DNA of 64,000 nt from Planktosalinus lacus. Lineage in GTDB: Bacteria > Bacteroidota > Bacteroidia > Flavobacteriales > Flavobacteriaceae. Shown here piece after piece: positions 8,470 through 16,271 of the stretch (within the stretch, counting starts at the first letter, position 1; every line of letters starts with the position of its first letter). The position numbers and the translations under genes are program-made. Where the stretch lies: positions 124,001-188,000 of the forward strand of contig NZ_BMGK01000007.1 in the NCBI RefSeq assembly GCF_014640155.1. The letters run 5' to 3'. The notes beneath the pieces are model-generated. The model saw only the letters and a list, made by a program, of their open reading frames with translations, was not told the origin of the DNA and made no database searches.

Positions 8470-10203
8470 ATGAGAAATAGACTATATACCCCTTTTATTT
8501 GTTTCGCATTAGCGATAGTTTCAATTGCAGAAATCTCCGCTCAGGAGAAGTTTTTCCGTGCCATCGGGACACCGCACGAGCCTAAAGTTGAGGTGAGTTG
8601 GAACCGATATAACACTTATGACGGCGTCGTGGATATTATGCAAAAAATAGCCAAAGCCTATCCCAACCTGACACGCCTTGAGAGTATTGGAAAATCTGTG
8701 GAAGGAAGAGACATCTGGTTGCTGGCCATATCCGACTTTAAAACAGGCAATCCGGATAAAAAACCGGCGATGTATATTGACGGGAACATTCATTCCAATG
8801 AAATACAAGGCGCCGAATTTTCACTCTATACTGCCTGGTACCTCACCGAAATGTTTGATGATCTCGATTTCATCAACGAACTTCTTAAAGACAAAACCTT
8901 TTACATTGTCCCCACCATCAACCCTGATGCACGCGACAATTATATGAAAGAACCCAACACGCCACACTCCCCGCGTTCCGGGATGTTGGTGCTTGATAAT
9001 GATGGTGACGGTGAAGCCGGCGAAGATCGCTTTGACGATTTAAACAACGACAACCACATCACGATGATGATCAGGAAGTCACCTACGGGACGTTTTATCA
9101 AAGATCCTCAGGACTCCAGACGTCTCATTAGAGTAGAACCCGAACAGCAAGGCGAATATGAAATGCTGGGCTTTGAAGGTGTGGACCGCGACGGTGACGG
9201 GCGCGTCAATGAAGACGGTATAGGCTATTATGACCCCAACCGTGACTGGGGCTGGAAATGGCAACCCGACTATGTACAGCGCGGGGCATACAAATATCCG
9301 TTTAGCTTGCCAGAAACCCGTGCCGTTGCCGATTTTGTCATGAAACATCCCAACATTGCCGGAGCACAGAGTTACCACAACTATGGCGGAATGATTTTAA
9401 GAGGGCCGGGCGCAGAGGAAGACCTTGACACATACAACCGCGAAGACATCAGGATTTATGATGCTATCGCGAAAAAAGGCGAAGAGATGATCCCAGGCTA
9501 TCGCTATCTGGTGGTGTATAAAGATTTGTATTCTGTTTTTGGCGGTGAGCTTGACTGGTTTTACGCCGGAAGGGGCATTTATACTTATACCAATGAGCTC
9601 ATGGTATCCTACCTCTATTTCCATAAAAATGAGGGCCGTGGCAATCAGGAAGAAGAATTGAAAGTGGACAAATACCTCACCTTTGGCGATGCTTTTGTCG
9701 AGTGGGAAGAATACAACCACCCGCAGTTTGGAACCATTGAAGTGGGTGGATTTAAAAAGAATTTCAGCCGGGCACACCCCGGGTTTTTACTGGAGCAGGA
9801 CGCCCACAGGAATATGGCGTTTACCATTTACCATGGGTATCACACTCCAAAACTGAGCGTGCTGGATGTGGAAGAAAAAAATATTGGAAACGGCTTGCGC
9901 GAAATCACCGCAACCATCTATAACGAGCGCCTAATGCCCACCCACAGCAGCCAAGATTTAAAATACAATATTGAGCGTCCTGATTATGTGGCCTTAAGCG
10001 GAGTAAACGTTGTTGCCGGGATGGTAGTCGAAAATGCCGATTTCAATATCGTAAAAGAACAAACACACAATCCCCAAAAAATGGAAGTGGAAAACATTCC
10101 CGGGATGGGCACGGTCAAAGTGCGCTGGATTGTCAGCGGAGGCGGAAACTACAGCATCAAGGTAGATTCTGCCAAAGGCGGACTTGTGGAGTGGAAGAAA
10201 TAA
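8470..10203 (+). CDS. M14 family zinc carboxypeptidase, active-site complete
   Basis: A 577-residue exported metallocarboxypeptidase. Signal peptide to about residue 24 (AEISA). Zinc ligands are His108 and Glu111 (IHSNE) and His303 (SYHNYGG). Substrate-binding NPDAR is at 151-155 and the catalytic Glu376 lies in YTNELM. Two Asp-rich, calcium-binding-like loops (LDNDGDGEAGED near 175; VDRDGDGRVNEDG near 238) interrupt the core, and a C-terminal beta-sandwich follows. It starts 4 nt after the degenerate paralogue, so the two are co-transcribed and probably co-translated. Its likely job is trimming peptides in the periplasm or outside the cell. Confidence 0.9.
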   Translation: MRNRLYTPFICFALAIVSIAEISAQEKFFRAIGTPHEPKVEVSWNRYNTYDGVVDIMQKIAKAYPNLTRLESIGKSVEGRDIWLLAISDFKTGNPDKKPAMYIDGNIHSNEIQGAEFSLYTAWYLTEMFDDLDFINELLKDKTFYIVPTINPDARDNYMKEPNTPHSPRSGMLVLDNDGDGEAGEDRFDDLNNDNHITMMIRKSPTGRFIKDPQDSRRLIRVEPEQQGEYEMLGFEGVDRDGDGRVNEDGIGYYDPNRDWGWKWQPDYVQRGAYKYPFSLPETRAVADFVMKHPNIAGAQSYHNYGGMILRGPGAEEDLDTYNREDIRIYDAIAKKGEEMIPGYRYLVVYKDLYSVFGGELDWFYAGRGIYTYTNELMVSYLYFHKNEGRGNQEEELKVDKYLTFGDAFVEWEEYNHPQFGTIEVGGFKKNFSRAHPGFLLEQDAHRNMAFTIYHGYHTPKLSVLDVEEKNIGNGLREITATIYNERLMPTHSSQDLKYNIERPDYVALSGVNVVAGMVVENADFNIVKEQTHNPQKMEVENIPGMGTVKVRWIVSGGGNYSIKVDSAKGGLVEWKK

Positions 10204-10208
10204 AAGGA

Positions 10209-10469
10209 TTAGGAATCGGTCCCATTCCTTTTCTGAAGCTCCTCTTTCATGTTTTTGATATTGACCCAATTGGGTAACATGACCGCAAGAAATAAAAAGG
10301 GTATGGCAGTTTGCGGACCTATCTCCCAGGTGCCTTCAAACATTTTGTAAAACATATACACGCCATAAAGTATAAGAAGTACAATTGTAACAGACAAAAC
10401 AGAGGTTGCTGATTTAATTTTTTTCTCCAGTTCTTCATTGGATAATTTATCGAGTAGTTCTTTTTTCAT
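10209..10469 (-). CDS. Small two-helix membrane protein, unknown
   Basis: An 86-residue protein. A charged N-terminal helix (KKELLDKLSNEELEKKIKSA) is followed by two membrane segments (about 22-45 and 55-72) and a basic/acidic tail (NIKNMKEELQKRNGTDS). I do not recognise the family. The stop converges with the M14 gene with a 5-nt gap. It lies 12 nt after the DUF2116-like gene on the same strand, so the two probably form a short operon. Confidence 0.65.
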   Translation of the reverse strand: MKKELLDKLSNEELEKKIKSATSVLSVTIVLLILYGVYMFYKMFEGTWEIGPQTAIPFLFLAVMLPNWVNIKNMKEELQKRNGTDS

Positions 10470-10481
10470 AATTACTAATAT

Positions 10482-10829
10482 TTATTGACGTTTTACGAGT
10501 GCAAAATAATCATTTTCCAGCGGCAGGTAGCCCTGGTCATAGACAAAATAATAGACCGTGCCGGCTTTGGTGGTATAGATGCTCGTGAATAAATTAAAGT
10601 CAAATCCCTGTGCCAGCAGTTTGTCGCGGGTGGTTTTGGTTTTATCATCGGGATTGAGTGTTTCCAGGATACGGTAGTTTTTACGCAGGGCGTTATTGAT
10701 GTTGCGCACCAGATTTTTACTGTCTTTATTGAATTTATTGTTGTAGGTGTTGCGGCAGGAATCACTGCAAAATTTCTTGTCGGCCCGGCCGCGGACTCTT
10801 TCACCACATTCAATACACTGTTTTTCCAT
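10482..10829 (-). CDS. Zinc-ribbon (DUF2116-like) small protein
   Basis: A 115-residue cytoplasmic protein. The N-terminal zinc ribbon (CIECGERVRGRADKKFCSDS) has the C-x2-C...C-x3-C spacing of DUF2116-like proteins. A basic helix follows (NLVRNINNALRKNYRILETL) and then a compact C-terminal domain (TRDKLLAQGFDFNLFTSIY). The arrangement is common in Bacteroidota and looks nucleic-acid binding, but no function is established. Probably co-transcribed with the two-helix protein downstream. Confidence 0.75.
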   Translation of the reverse strand: MEKQCIECGERVRGRADKKFCSDSCRNTYNNKFNKDSKNLVRNINNALRKNYRILETLNPDDKTKTTRDKLLAQGFDFNLFTSIYTTKAGTVYYFVYDQGYLPLENDYFALVKRQ

Positions 10830-10850
10830 AAGTGTTTATTTACATATTAT

Positions 10851-10890
10851 GGGGAGTAGTATAAATATAGGAAATTTTTTTATTGGTGGG
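10851..10890 (+). repeat. 40-bp direct repeat, copy 1
   Basis: Begins GGGGAGTAGTATAAATATAG and ends TTATTGGTGGG. It matches 38 of 40 bases of the copy at 12337-12376 in the same orientation. It lies between the DUF2116-like gene and the 3' end of the sugar-dehydrogenase gene. The copies also encode a similar short peptide in one frame, but no gene structure supports translation. Confidence 0.85.
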
Positions 10891-10947
10891 GAAGAAAGGA
10901 ATTTAACGTTTAGCGTATATGACTTGTGGCTGTTTTAGAAGTAAGGT

Positions 10948-12225
10948 TTATTTTTTATAGGAAATCCTCCAGATATGGTTGGCTGTATCGTCGGTTATTA
11001 ACATGGAGCCGTCCGGTAATATCACTGCGCCTACGGGTCTTCCGCGCACTTCATCCTTATCCGGTTCAATAATAAAACCCGTAAGAAAATCCTCGGGTTT
11101 GCCCGCAGGTTTTCCATCTTCAAAAGGGACGAAGACCACACGATACCCAGATAACACCTCACGATTCCAGGAGCCATGTTGTACCACAAAAGCGCCATTT
11201 CTATATTTTTGTGGGAAAACATCTGCGGTATAAAAAACCAAGCCCAGAGAAGCAGTATGGGAGCCTAAATCTACATCCGGCACTAATGCTTCTTTCAATC
11301 TCACATTTGGAGGTACAGGAACGCGAGGATCATGATGATTGCCCCAATAGGTATAAGGCCAGCCATAATAGTCACCTTCTTCCACGGAAGTTAAATAATC
11401 AGGCACTAAATTATTGCCTAGTTCGTCCCGTTCGTTTACAGTAGTCCAAAGGGTTTTTGTTGTGGGTTCCCAATCCATTCCCACCGGATTTCTTAACCCG
11501 GAGGCAAAAACCTGTAAATCACTTCCATCGGGATTCATTACAAGAATATTGGCTTTCATTACTTCGTGTTCCATACCCTTTTCACCTATATTATCACCAC
11601 TGCCCACTGCAATATATATTTTGGAATTATCAGCATTGGCAATTATATTACGAGTCCAATGTTGGTTAACTTTTCCGGCGGGAAGGCTTGTGATTTTCTC
11701 GCCTATTTCTGTAATTTTAGTTTGTCCGGCTTTGTAAGGGTAACGCAGAATAGCATCAGTATTAGCCACATAAAGCCAATTATCGATAACCAGCATTCCA
11801 AAAGGCTGATTGAGGCCTTCTTTTTTGGTTAGCAAGGTTTCCCGAATTTCAGGCAAGCCATCATTATCAGTATCACGCAGTAAAGTAATAATATCTGCAC
11901 TTTTGGCTAAGTTTTTAGAACTACCGGCCCCTATAAGGGTAGCGCCAATTTGTTTAAGAATGCTATAATTGCTATTGCTTTCCGCTACCAAAATGTCCCC
12001 ATTGGGCGTAACATACATCCAACGGGGATTATCAAAACCATCGGCATATTTAGTAACCGTAAATCCTTCCGGGGCTTTGGGTGTCTTTCCATCTTCCCAA
12101 CCTTCAACATCGGAATAATTGGAAACCGATTTTGTTGCAAAGGGTTCCGGCAGCTGTTTTTCATCTTCTACTTGTGAAAAAAGAGATAGTGGAAGGGCTA
12201 TTAAAAACAAGAGGTAAGTCTTCAT
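10948..12225 (-). CDS. PQQ-dependent sugar (glucose/sorbosone-type) dehydrogenase
   Basis: A 425-residue exported six-bladed beta-propeller of the soluble aldose sugar dehydrogenase family (GSDH/YliI type). Signal peptide MKTYLLFLIALPLSLFS. Propeller motifs seen are VTKYADGFDNPRWMYVTPNG, FASGLRNPVGMDWEP, and the terminal blade GAVILPDGSMLITDDTANHIW. The family oxidises sugars with PQQ, although many members have no proven cofactor. No PQQ synthesis genes lie in this window, so cofactor would come from elsewhere. The gene is bracketed by 40-bp direct repeats, hinting that it moved as a unit. Confidence 0.85.
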   Translation of the reverse strand: MKTYLLFLIALPLSLFSQVEDEKQLPEPFATKSVSNYSDVEGWEDGKTPKAPEGFTVTKYADGFDNPRWMYVTPNGDILVAESNSNYSILKQIGATLIGAGSSKNLAKSADIITLLRDTDNDGLPEIRETLLTKKEGLNQPFGMLVIDNWLYVANTDAILRYPYKAGQTKITEIGEKITSLPAGKVNQHWTRNIIANADNSKIYIAVGSGDNIGEKGMEHEVMKANILVMNPDGSDLQVFASGLRNPVGMDWEPTTKTLWTTVNERDELGNNLVPDYLTSVEEGDYYGWPYTYWGNHHDPRVPVPPNVRLKEALVPDVDLGSHTASLGLVFYTADVFPQKYRNGAFVVQHGSWNREVLSGYRVVFVPFEDGKPAGKPEDFLTGFIIEPDKDEVRGRPVGAVILPDGSMLITDDTANHIWRISYKK

Positions 12226-12336
12226 AATCGATCTAATGTTTGGTTCTTACTCAGTTTTAAGACGCATACCGCTTTTTAGTCACAAATTCCCTTATTTCGA
12301 AATTCATACTTTTTATACGGTTTACTTTAAGCGGGT

Positions 12337-12376
12337 GGGGAGCAGTATAAATATAGGGAATTTTTTTATTGGTGGG
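12337..12376 (+). repeat. 40-bp direct repeat, copy 2
   Basis: Second copy of the 40-bp repeat; it differs from 10851-10890 at two positions only (GGGGAGCAG for GGGGAGTAG, and ATAGGGAA for ATAGGAAA). It lies between the start of the sugar-dehydrogenase gene and the end of the XRE gene. The copies are 1,486 bp apart start to start. Confidence 0.85.
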
Positions 12377-12430
12377 AAAAGGGTTTTAGGGTTCTGCCAT
12401 AAATGTGGTCATGCTATCTCGTCAAGCTAT

Positions 12431-12991
12431 TTATTCGCTGTTTTTTATCAAATCAGCTCCAAAATATAAGACTGATAAACTTATCAAGAGGCAGGGAAAT
12501 AGTCCGGTAACGAAGCCGGTTGGAAATCCGTGGATAATCATTACTAAAACGAAATAAGCAATATATCCAAAACCAAATTTAAGCATACGTTCCATTCCAT
12601 TCATTTTTTTGTTCAAAGTCACGATAAAGAATGGAATAAAAAAACTCAATAAAAACCCACCCAATACGCTATTGGCATTTGCGCTGGAATCCAATGTTAA
12701 AAAACCAATAATACCCATAAGAACTAAATTGAGTGCTAACAGGAAAAGTCCATTTACTATTTTAGTTCCAATGTTATTTTCCCTTAGCGAATTGTCACCG
12801 GCAATTAACTCTTTAATATCAATTTCCAAAACATTACAAAGTAGATGCAGGGTTTTACCTCTGGGTTCACTCTCGCTGTTTTCAATCCTTTGGATTGTTC
12901 TTAAATTTATTTTTGATTGCTCAGCCAGTTCTTCTTGAGTAAGACCTTTAATTTTTCGGGTTTCGCTAATTTTTTTTGCAATGATATTCAT
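12431..12991 (-). CDS. XRE-family regulator with C-terminal membrane helices
   Basis: A 186-residue protein from the ATG at 12991 (MNIIAKKISETRK). The N-terminal 60 residues form an XRE HTH domain (KGLTQEELAEQSKINLRTIQ, recognition helix RTIQRIENSES). Residues from about 85 on hold four hydrophobic segments and end FGADLIKNSE. A membrane-tethered XRE regulator is implied. The longer frame from 13036 adds 15 residues before the fold and is less likely. A second protein of the same plan is encoded at 53839-54666. Confidence 0.75.
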   Translation of the reverse strand: MNIIAKKISETRKIKGLTQEELAEQSKINLRTIQRIENSESEPRGKTLHLLCNVLEIDIKELIAGDNSLRENNIGTKIVNGLFLLALNLVLMGIIGFLTLDSSANANSVLGGFLLSFFIPFFIVTLNKKMNGMERMLKFGFGYIAYFVLVMIIHGFPTGFVTGLFPCLLISLSVLYFGADLIKNSE

Positions 12992-13036
12992 TTGTTCTAT
13001 ACTTTTAATTCCTTCTAAAAATAATGATTCAGTCAA

Positions 13037-13223
13037 AATTTGATAACGGTATTCATCTGATTTTTATACGTCATTTGCTTTGTCGTGGAATGTCATAAAG
13101 TTATTTTTAAAGGTTAACAATTATAGTATAAATTTAGCTTTAGTTTTTTCCTCTAACCAAAATATAACTTTTATATAAACCTCATTGTAATTTTTAAAAC
13201 ATTAATAATCAATACTAAAAACA
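13037..13223. other. AT-rich intergenic stretch upstream of the ssb control region
   Basis: Non-coding, with no frame, hairpin or repeat that I can support. Together with 13224-13383 it forms the longest gene-free stretch in this part of the window (347 nt). Confidence 0.5.
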
Positions 13224-13274
13224 TTTGCAAACGACTACAAACGTTTGTAAACGAAAATAAACGAAAGTAAACAT
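13224..13274 (+). repeat. Five AAAC half-sites at exact 10-bp spacing upstream of ssb
   Basis: Five consecutive 10-mers read TTTGCAAACG, ACTACAAACG, TTTGTAAACG, AAAATAAACG and AAAGTAAACA. The AAAC core starts at 13229, 13239, 13249, 13259 and 13269. One helical turn per unit puts all sites on one face of the DNA, as in iterons or cooperative operator arrays. The array ends about 30 bp before the probable -7 box of ssb, so an activator/repressor site is the simplest reading. Confidence 0.7.
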
Positions 13275-13305
13275 GTAATAACCGAATAAAATTTGGTGGC
13301 TGTAT

Positions 13306-13313
13306 CATCTTTG
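13306..13313 (+). promoter_or_regulatory. Probable -7 element of ssb
   Basis: CATCTTTG matches TAnnTTTG at seven of eight positions. No TTG lies at the usual -33 distance, consistent with activation from the adjoining 10-bp array. The 5' leader to the ssb ATG would be about 63 nt. Confidence 0.4.
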
Positions 13314-13383
13314 TACCGTTGAATGAAACCAACAGGTCGAAACAACAAAATGTATTAACTGTTTAACATTAAATTTTATTATT

Positions 13384-13716
13384 ATGAACGCACTTAGAAA
13401 CAAAGTACAGTTGATTGGAAGATTAGGACAGGATCCTGAAATCATTAACTTCGCCGACGGCAACAAAATGGCTAAATTCTCCCTGGCTACAGATGACAGC
13501 TACAAAGACAAAGAAGGTAAAAAAGTAGAACGCACAGACTGGCACAATGTCGTCATTAAAGGCGGAATGGCAAAAGTCGTGGAAAGTTATGTCAACAAAG
13601 GACAGGAAATTGCCGTGGAAGGCAAACTCACCACCCGCACCTGGGAAGACAAAGAAGGCAACAAGCGTTATTTCACAGAGGTGGTTTGCAGCGACATGCT
13701 AATGCTCTCCAAATAG
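13384..13716 (+). CDS. ssb: Short single-stranded DNA-binding protein (SSB) without acidic tail
   Basis: A 110-residue protein consisting only of the SSB OB fold (MNALRNKVQLIGRLGQDPEI, WHNVVIKGGMAKVVESYV, GKLTTRTWEDKEGN). It ends VVCSDMLMLSK. The flexible linker and acidic tip (DDIPF-type) that replicative SSBs use to recruit RecQ, PriA and others are missing. It is probably a second, specialised SSB, for example for recombination or DNA uptake. The start is well placed, with a long leader preceded by an ordered array of AAAC sites. recQ follows after about 100 nt with its own promoter. Confidence 0.88.
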   Translation: MNALRNKVQLIGRLGQDPEIINFADGNKMAKFSLATDDSYKDKEGKKVERTDWHNVVIKGGMAKVVESYVNKGQEIAVEGKLTTRTWEDKEGNKRYFTEVVCSDMLMLSK

Positions 13717-13727
13717 GGGAACTCACA

Positions 13728-13790
13728 AATTCCAAAATCCAAGTTCCAAGCAGTTTCTTTGTTTGGAATTTGGTGCTTGGGATTTGGTAC
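13728..13790. repeat. Imperfect inverted repeat of TTGGAATTTGG type
   Basis: A left arm rich in CCAAAATCCAAGTTCCAAG faces a right arm TTTGGAATTTGGTGCTTGGG. It lies between ssb and recQ, and a related half (ATTGGAATTTGGGATTTTT) precedes YraN near 53476. It resembles a dispersed intergenic repeat and lacks a clean terminator T run. Confidence 0.5.
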
Positions 13791-13802
13791 TTTTTAATTC
13801 TT

Positions 13803-13810
13803 TAGTTTTG
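13803..13810 (+). promoter_or_regulatory. recQ promoter -7 element
   Basis: TAGTTTTG fits TAnnTTTG, with a TTG at 13784-13786 (16-nt spacer). Only four bases separate it from the recQ ATG, so the transcript would be leaderless or nearly so. Confidence 0.45.
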
Positions 13811-13814
13811 CATC

Positions 13815-15920
13815 ATGATCACAACAGACACCACAACCACCCTTCTAAAAAAACACTTTGGGTTTGACAGTTTTCGTCCCAATCAGGAAGCCATTATCAA
13901 CGATCTTCTTTCCGGAAAAGACCTGTTGGCCATTATGCCCACCGGTGGTGGGAAATCGCTTTGTTTTCAACTACCGGCTTTGATGCTTTCGGGCACGGCC
14001 ATTGTCATTTCACCACTCATCGCTTTGATGAAAGACCAGGTGGATGCCCTGCACGCCAATGGGATTCCGGCAGCTTTTTACAACAGTTCGCAAAGTATCG
14101 ACACACAAAACGAGGTACTCCAAAACCTCAGAGAACAAAACATAAAACTCCTTTACGTGGCCCCGGAAAGTTTGAACTTTTTGTTGCCTCACCTCAACGA
14201 GAATAATGTCAGCCTTTTTGCCATTGATGAGGCGCATTGCATTTCGGCCTGGGGTCACGATTTTCGTCCGGCATACACCCAACTTGGGAAACTCAAAAAG
14301 CAATTTCCAAATATCCCTGTAGCCGCATTTACCGCCACGGCCGATGTAGCCACTCAGGATGATATTGTCAAACAACTACATATTCCAAAAGCGCAAAAAC
14401 ACCTGGCTTCTTTTGACCGAAAAAACCTCTATCTGGAAGTGAGGCCCGGCACCAACCGCTTGCCACAGATTCTTCGGTTTTTAAGAAACAGAAAAGAAGA
14501 AAGCGGCATCATTTACTGCCTCAGCAGAAGAAGCACTGAAACCCTTGCAGAAAAACTCGTCGCAAACGGATTTCAGGCACAAGCTTATCATGCCGGTTTG
14601 GATACTGAGGAACGTAGTCGCATTCAGGAAGATTTTGTCAATGACCGTACGCCCATTATCGTGGCAACGATTGCCTTTGGCATGGGAATCGACAAGAGCA
14701 ATGTGCGCTGGGTGATTCACTACAATATGCCCAAAAACATTGAAGGCTATTATCAGGAAATCGGCCGCAGCGGGCGTGACAGCCTTCCGGCACAAACCCT
14801 GCTGTTTTACAGTTTTGCCGATGTGGTGAAACTGCGGCAGTTTATTGAAGAGTCGCCCAATCGCGAATTCCAACTGGCCAAGCTGGAACGCATGCAACAA
14901 TTTGCCGAAGCCCTGAGCTGTCGGCGTGTAGCGTTGTTGAATTATTTTGGCGAACATATTTCTGAAGATTGCGGCAACTGTGACAATTGCAAAACGCCAC
15001 CACAGTTTTTTGACGGTACCGTGCTTACACAAAAAGTGTGCTCGGCAGTGTATCGCCTTTCGGAAAATGAACCCGTGGGTATGCTGGTGGATGTCTTGCG
15101 TGGTTCCAAAAATGCCCAGTTGTATGAGAAAGGTTATCAGAATATCAAAACCTATGGTACAGCGAAAGACATCCCATGGCTGGATTTACAGCAATACATC
15201 ATTCAAATGGTGAATCAGGGGATACTGGAGATTCGTTTTCACGAAAAGGGTCGTTTGTTGTTGACTCCATTGGCTAAAAAGATCCTTTTTGAAGGACGGA
15301 AAGTCAAGCTGGCTTCGCTTCAAACCAAAGAAAAACCGGCCCTAAAAGAACGTGTGGAAAAACCCGAAACGTTTGGATTGTTTGAAAAACTAAGACAACT
15401 GCGACGCGAAATATCCATTGAAGAAAATGTGGCAGCATACATCGTGTTCAGCGACGCCTCTTTAAAAGATATGGAAAAACTCCTACCGGAAACCGAAGAA
15501 GAGTTTTTGCAAGTAAGCGGCGTGGGTGAAGCCAAAAATGAAAAGTACAGGAAACGGTTTTTAGAAGCCATTAAGGCTCATATTAAAAGTGTGCTTGAAG
15601 AAGAGGCGCTAAAAAAACCAAAAATACCCACACAGCAAATAAGCTATGAATTGTTTGAAAAAGGGATGTCTGTTGCTGAAATTGCTCTGCAAAGAAACCT
15701 TAAAGAGGATACTATTTATGGTCATTTGCAAAAAATGCATCAGGCGGGAAAACCGATAGACTTACGTGCTTTTATCAATCAGCAAGAAATAGCCCTTGTC
15801 AAAAAAGCGAAGGGAGAACTGCAACAAGATGAAGAAAGTCTGAAACCCATTTTTGAACACTTGAAAGAAGAGGTTCCTTATTGGAAAATCAGAATGGGAC
15901 TTTATCTGGAAGGAAGTTAA
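13815..15920 (+). CDS. recQ: RecQ ATP-dependent DNA helicase
   Basis: A 701-residue SF2 3'-5' helicase of replication-fork and recombination repair. Walker A GGGKS is at 44-48 and DEAH at 138-141, with the aromatic loop AHCISAWGHDFRP. Motif VI GRSGRD follows at about 316. The RQC zinc site is C-RRVALLNYF...EDCGNCDNC (about 370-395). An HRDC domain (about 515-600, LPETEEEFLQVSGVGEAKNE) and a C-terminal helix-turn-helix (MSVAEIALQRNLKEDTIYG) complete the Bacteroidota/Bacillus long form. The start is placed four bases after a -7 box. Confidence 0.96.
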   Translation: MITTDTTTTLLKKHFGFDSFRPNQEAIINDLLSGKDLLAIMPTGGGKSLCFQLPALMLSGTAIVISPLIALMKDQVDALHANGIPAAFYNSSQSIDTQNEVLQNLREQNIKLLYVAPESLNFLLPHLNENNVSLFAIDEAHCISAWGHDFRPAYTQLGKLKKQFPNIPVAAFTATADVATQDDIVKQLHIPKAQKHLASFDRKNLYLEVRPGTNRLPQILRFLRNRKEESGIIYCLSRRSTETLAEKLVANGFQAQAYHAGLDTEERSRIQEDFVNDRTPIIVATIAFGMGIDKSNVRWVIHYNMPKNIEGYYQEIGRSGRDSLPAQTLLFYSFADVVKLRQFIEESPNREFQLAKLERMQQFAEALSCRRVALLNYFGEHISEDCGNCDNCKTPPQFFDGTVLTQKVCSAVYRLSENEPVGMLVDVLRGSKNAQLYEKGYQNIKTYGTAKDIPWLDLQQYIIQMVNQGILEIRFHEKGRLLLTPLAKKILFEGRKVKLASLQTKEKPALKERVEKPETFGLFEKLRQLRREISIEENVAAYIVFSDASLKDMEKLLPETEEEFLQVSGVGEAKNEKYRKRFLEAIKAHIKSVLEEEALKKPKIPTQQISYELFEKGMSVAEIALQRNLKEDTIYGHLQKMHQAGKPIDLRAFINQQEIALVKKAKGELQQDEESLKPIFEHLKEEVPYWKIRMGLYLEGS

Positions 15921-15941
15921 ATTAGTTTAAAAAATATGCAA

Positions 15942-16088
15942 TCAGGCGGCTGCGATTCTGGTAAGCCAGGTATGCGGGCAACGGCAACATCGTTTGCTTT
16001 CACATTTTTTGAACTTTTCGCAGCATTTGGACTTTGGTCCTTTACTTAGCTTCTCTTTTTTGAGTTTTTTGTCTTTTTTCTTTCCCAA
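15942..16088 (-). CDS. 48-residue Lys- and Cys-rich small protein, TTG start
   Basis: An unusual short gene. A Lys-rich N-terminus (GKKKDKKLKKEKLSKGPKSK) is followed by clustered cysteines (CCEKFKKCESKRCCRCP) and the tail HTWLTRIAAA. The only plausible start is TTG at 16088, since an in-frame TAA precedes it and no ATG or GTG is available. A -7 box (TATTTTTG, 16110-16117) and a 19-bp Fur-like palindrome (16121-16139) lie immediately upstream, making a leader of about 16 nt. The cysteine spacing suggests zinc or iron binding. I do not know a function; similar short proteins may be under-annotated in flavobacteria. Confidence 0.55.
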   Translation of the reverse strand: MGKKKDKKLKKEKLSKGPKSKCCEKFKKCESKRCCRCPHTWLTRIAAA

Positions 16089-16109
16089 TTTGGTAGCTTA
16101 AATCGTATG

Positions 16110-16139
16110 CAAAAATACTTATTAGTAATCATTCTAAAT
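16110..16139 (-). promoter_or_regulatory. Promoter with Fur-like box for the Cys-rich micro-gene
   Basis: On the minus strand ATTTAGAATGATTACTAAT (16121-16139) is an imperfect inverted repeat resembling Bacteroidota iron boxes (ATTTAGAnTnAnTCTAAAT). It is followed three bases later by the -7 element TATTTTTG (16110-16117). The box covers the -33 region, the position expected for repression. Identity of the regulator is inferred. Confidence 0.45.
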
Positions 16140-16271
16140 AAACTTTAACACCTTTTTTATAGCACATTGCTTTAAGTAAAGGTTAAATATGTTATAATTT
16201 CTAAAACAAGACAGATTGGTTTTATGGTTTTCTTTATTTTTAAGAAATAACCATCATTTATAAAAAATAAC

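Noticed and set aside
10747-12469. Two plus-strand frames sharing the peptide SSINIGNFFIGG
   Set aside because: The shared peptide is only the translation of the 40-bp repeat; the rest of each frame differs and runs antisense to real genes.
13224-13274. CRISPR array
   Set aside because: The repeats are 10-bp period half-sites without spacers, and no cas genes are present.
13992-15032. Several long antisense frames within recQ
   Set aside because: They are shadows of the strongly supported recQ frame.
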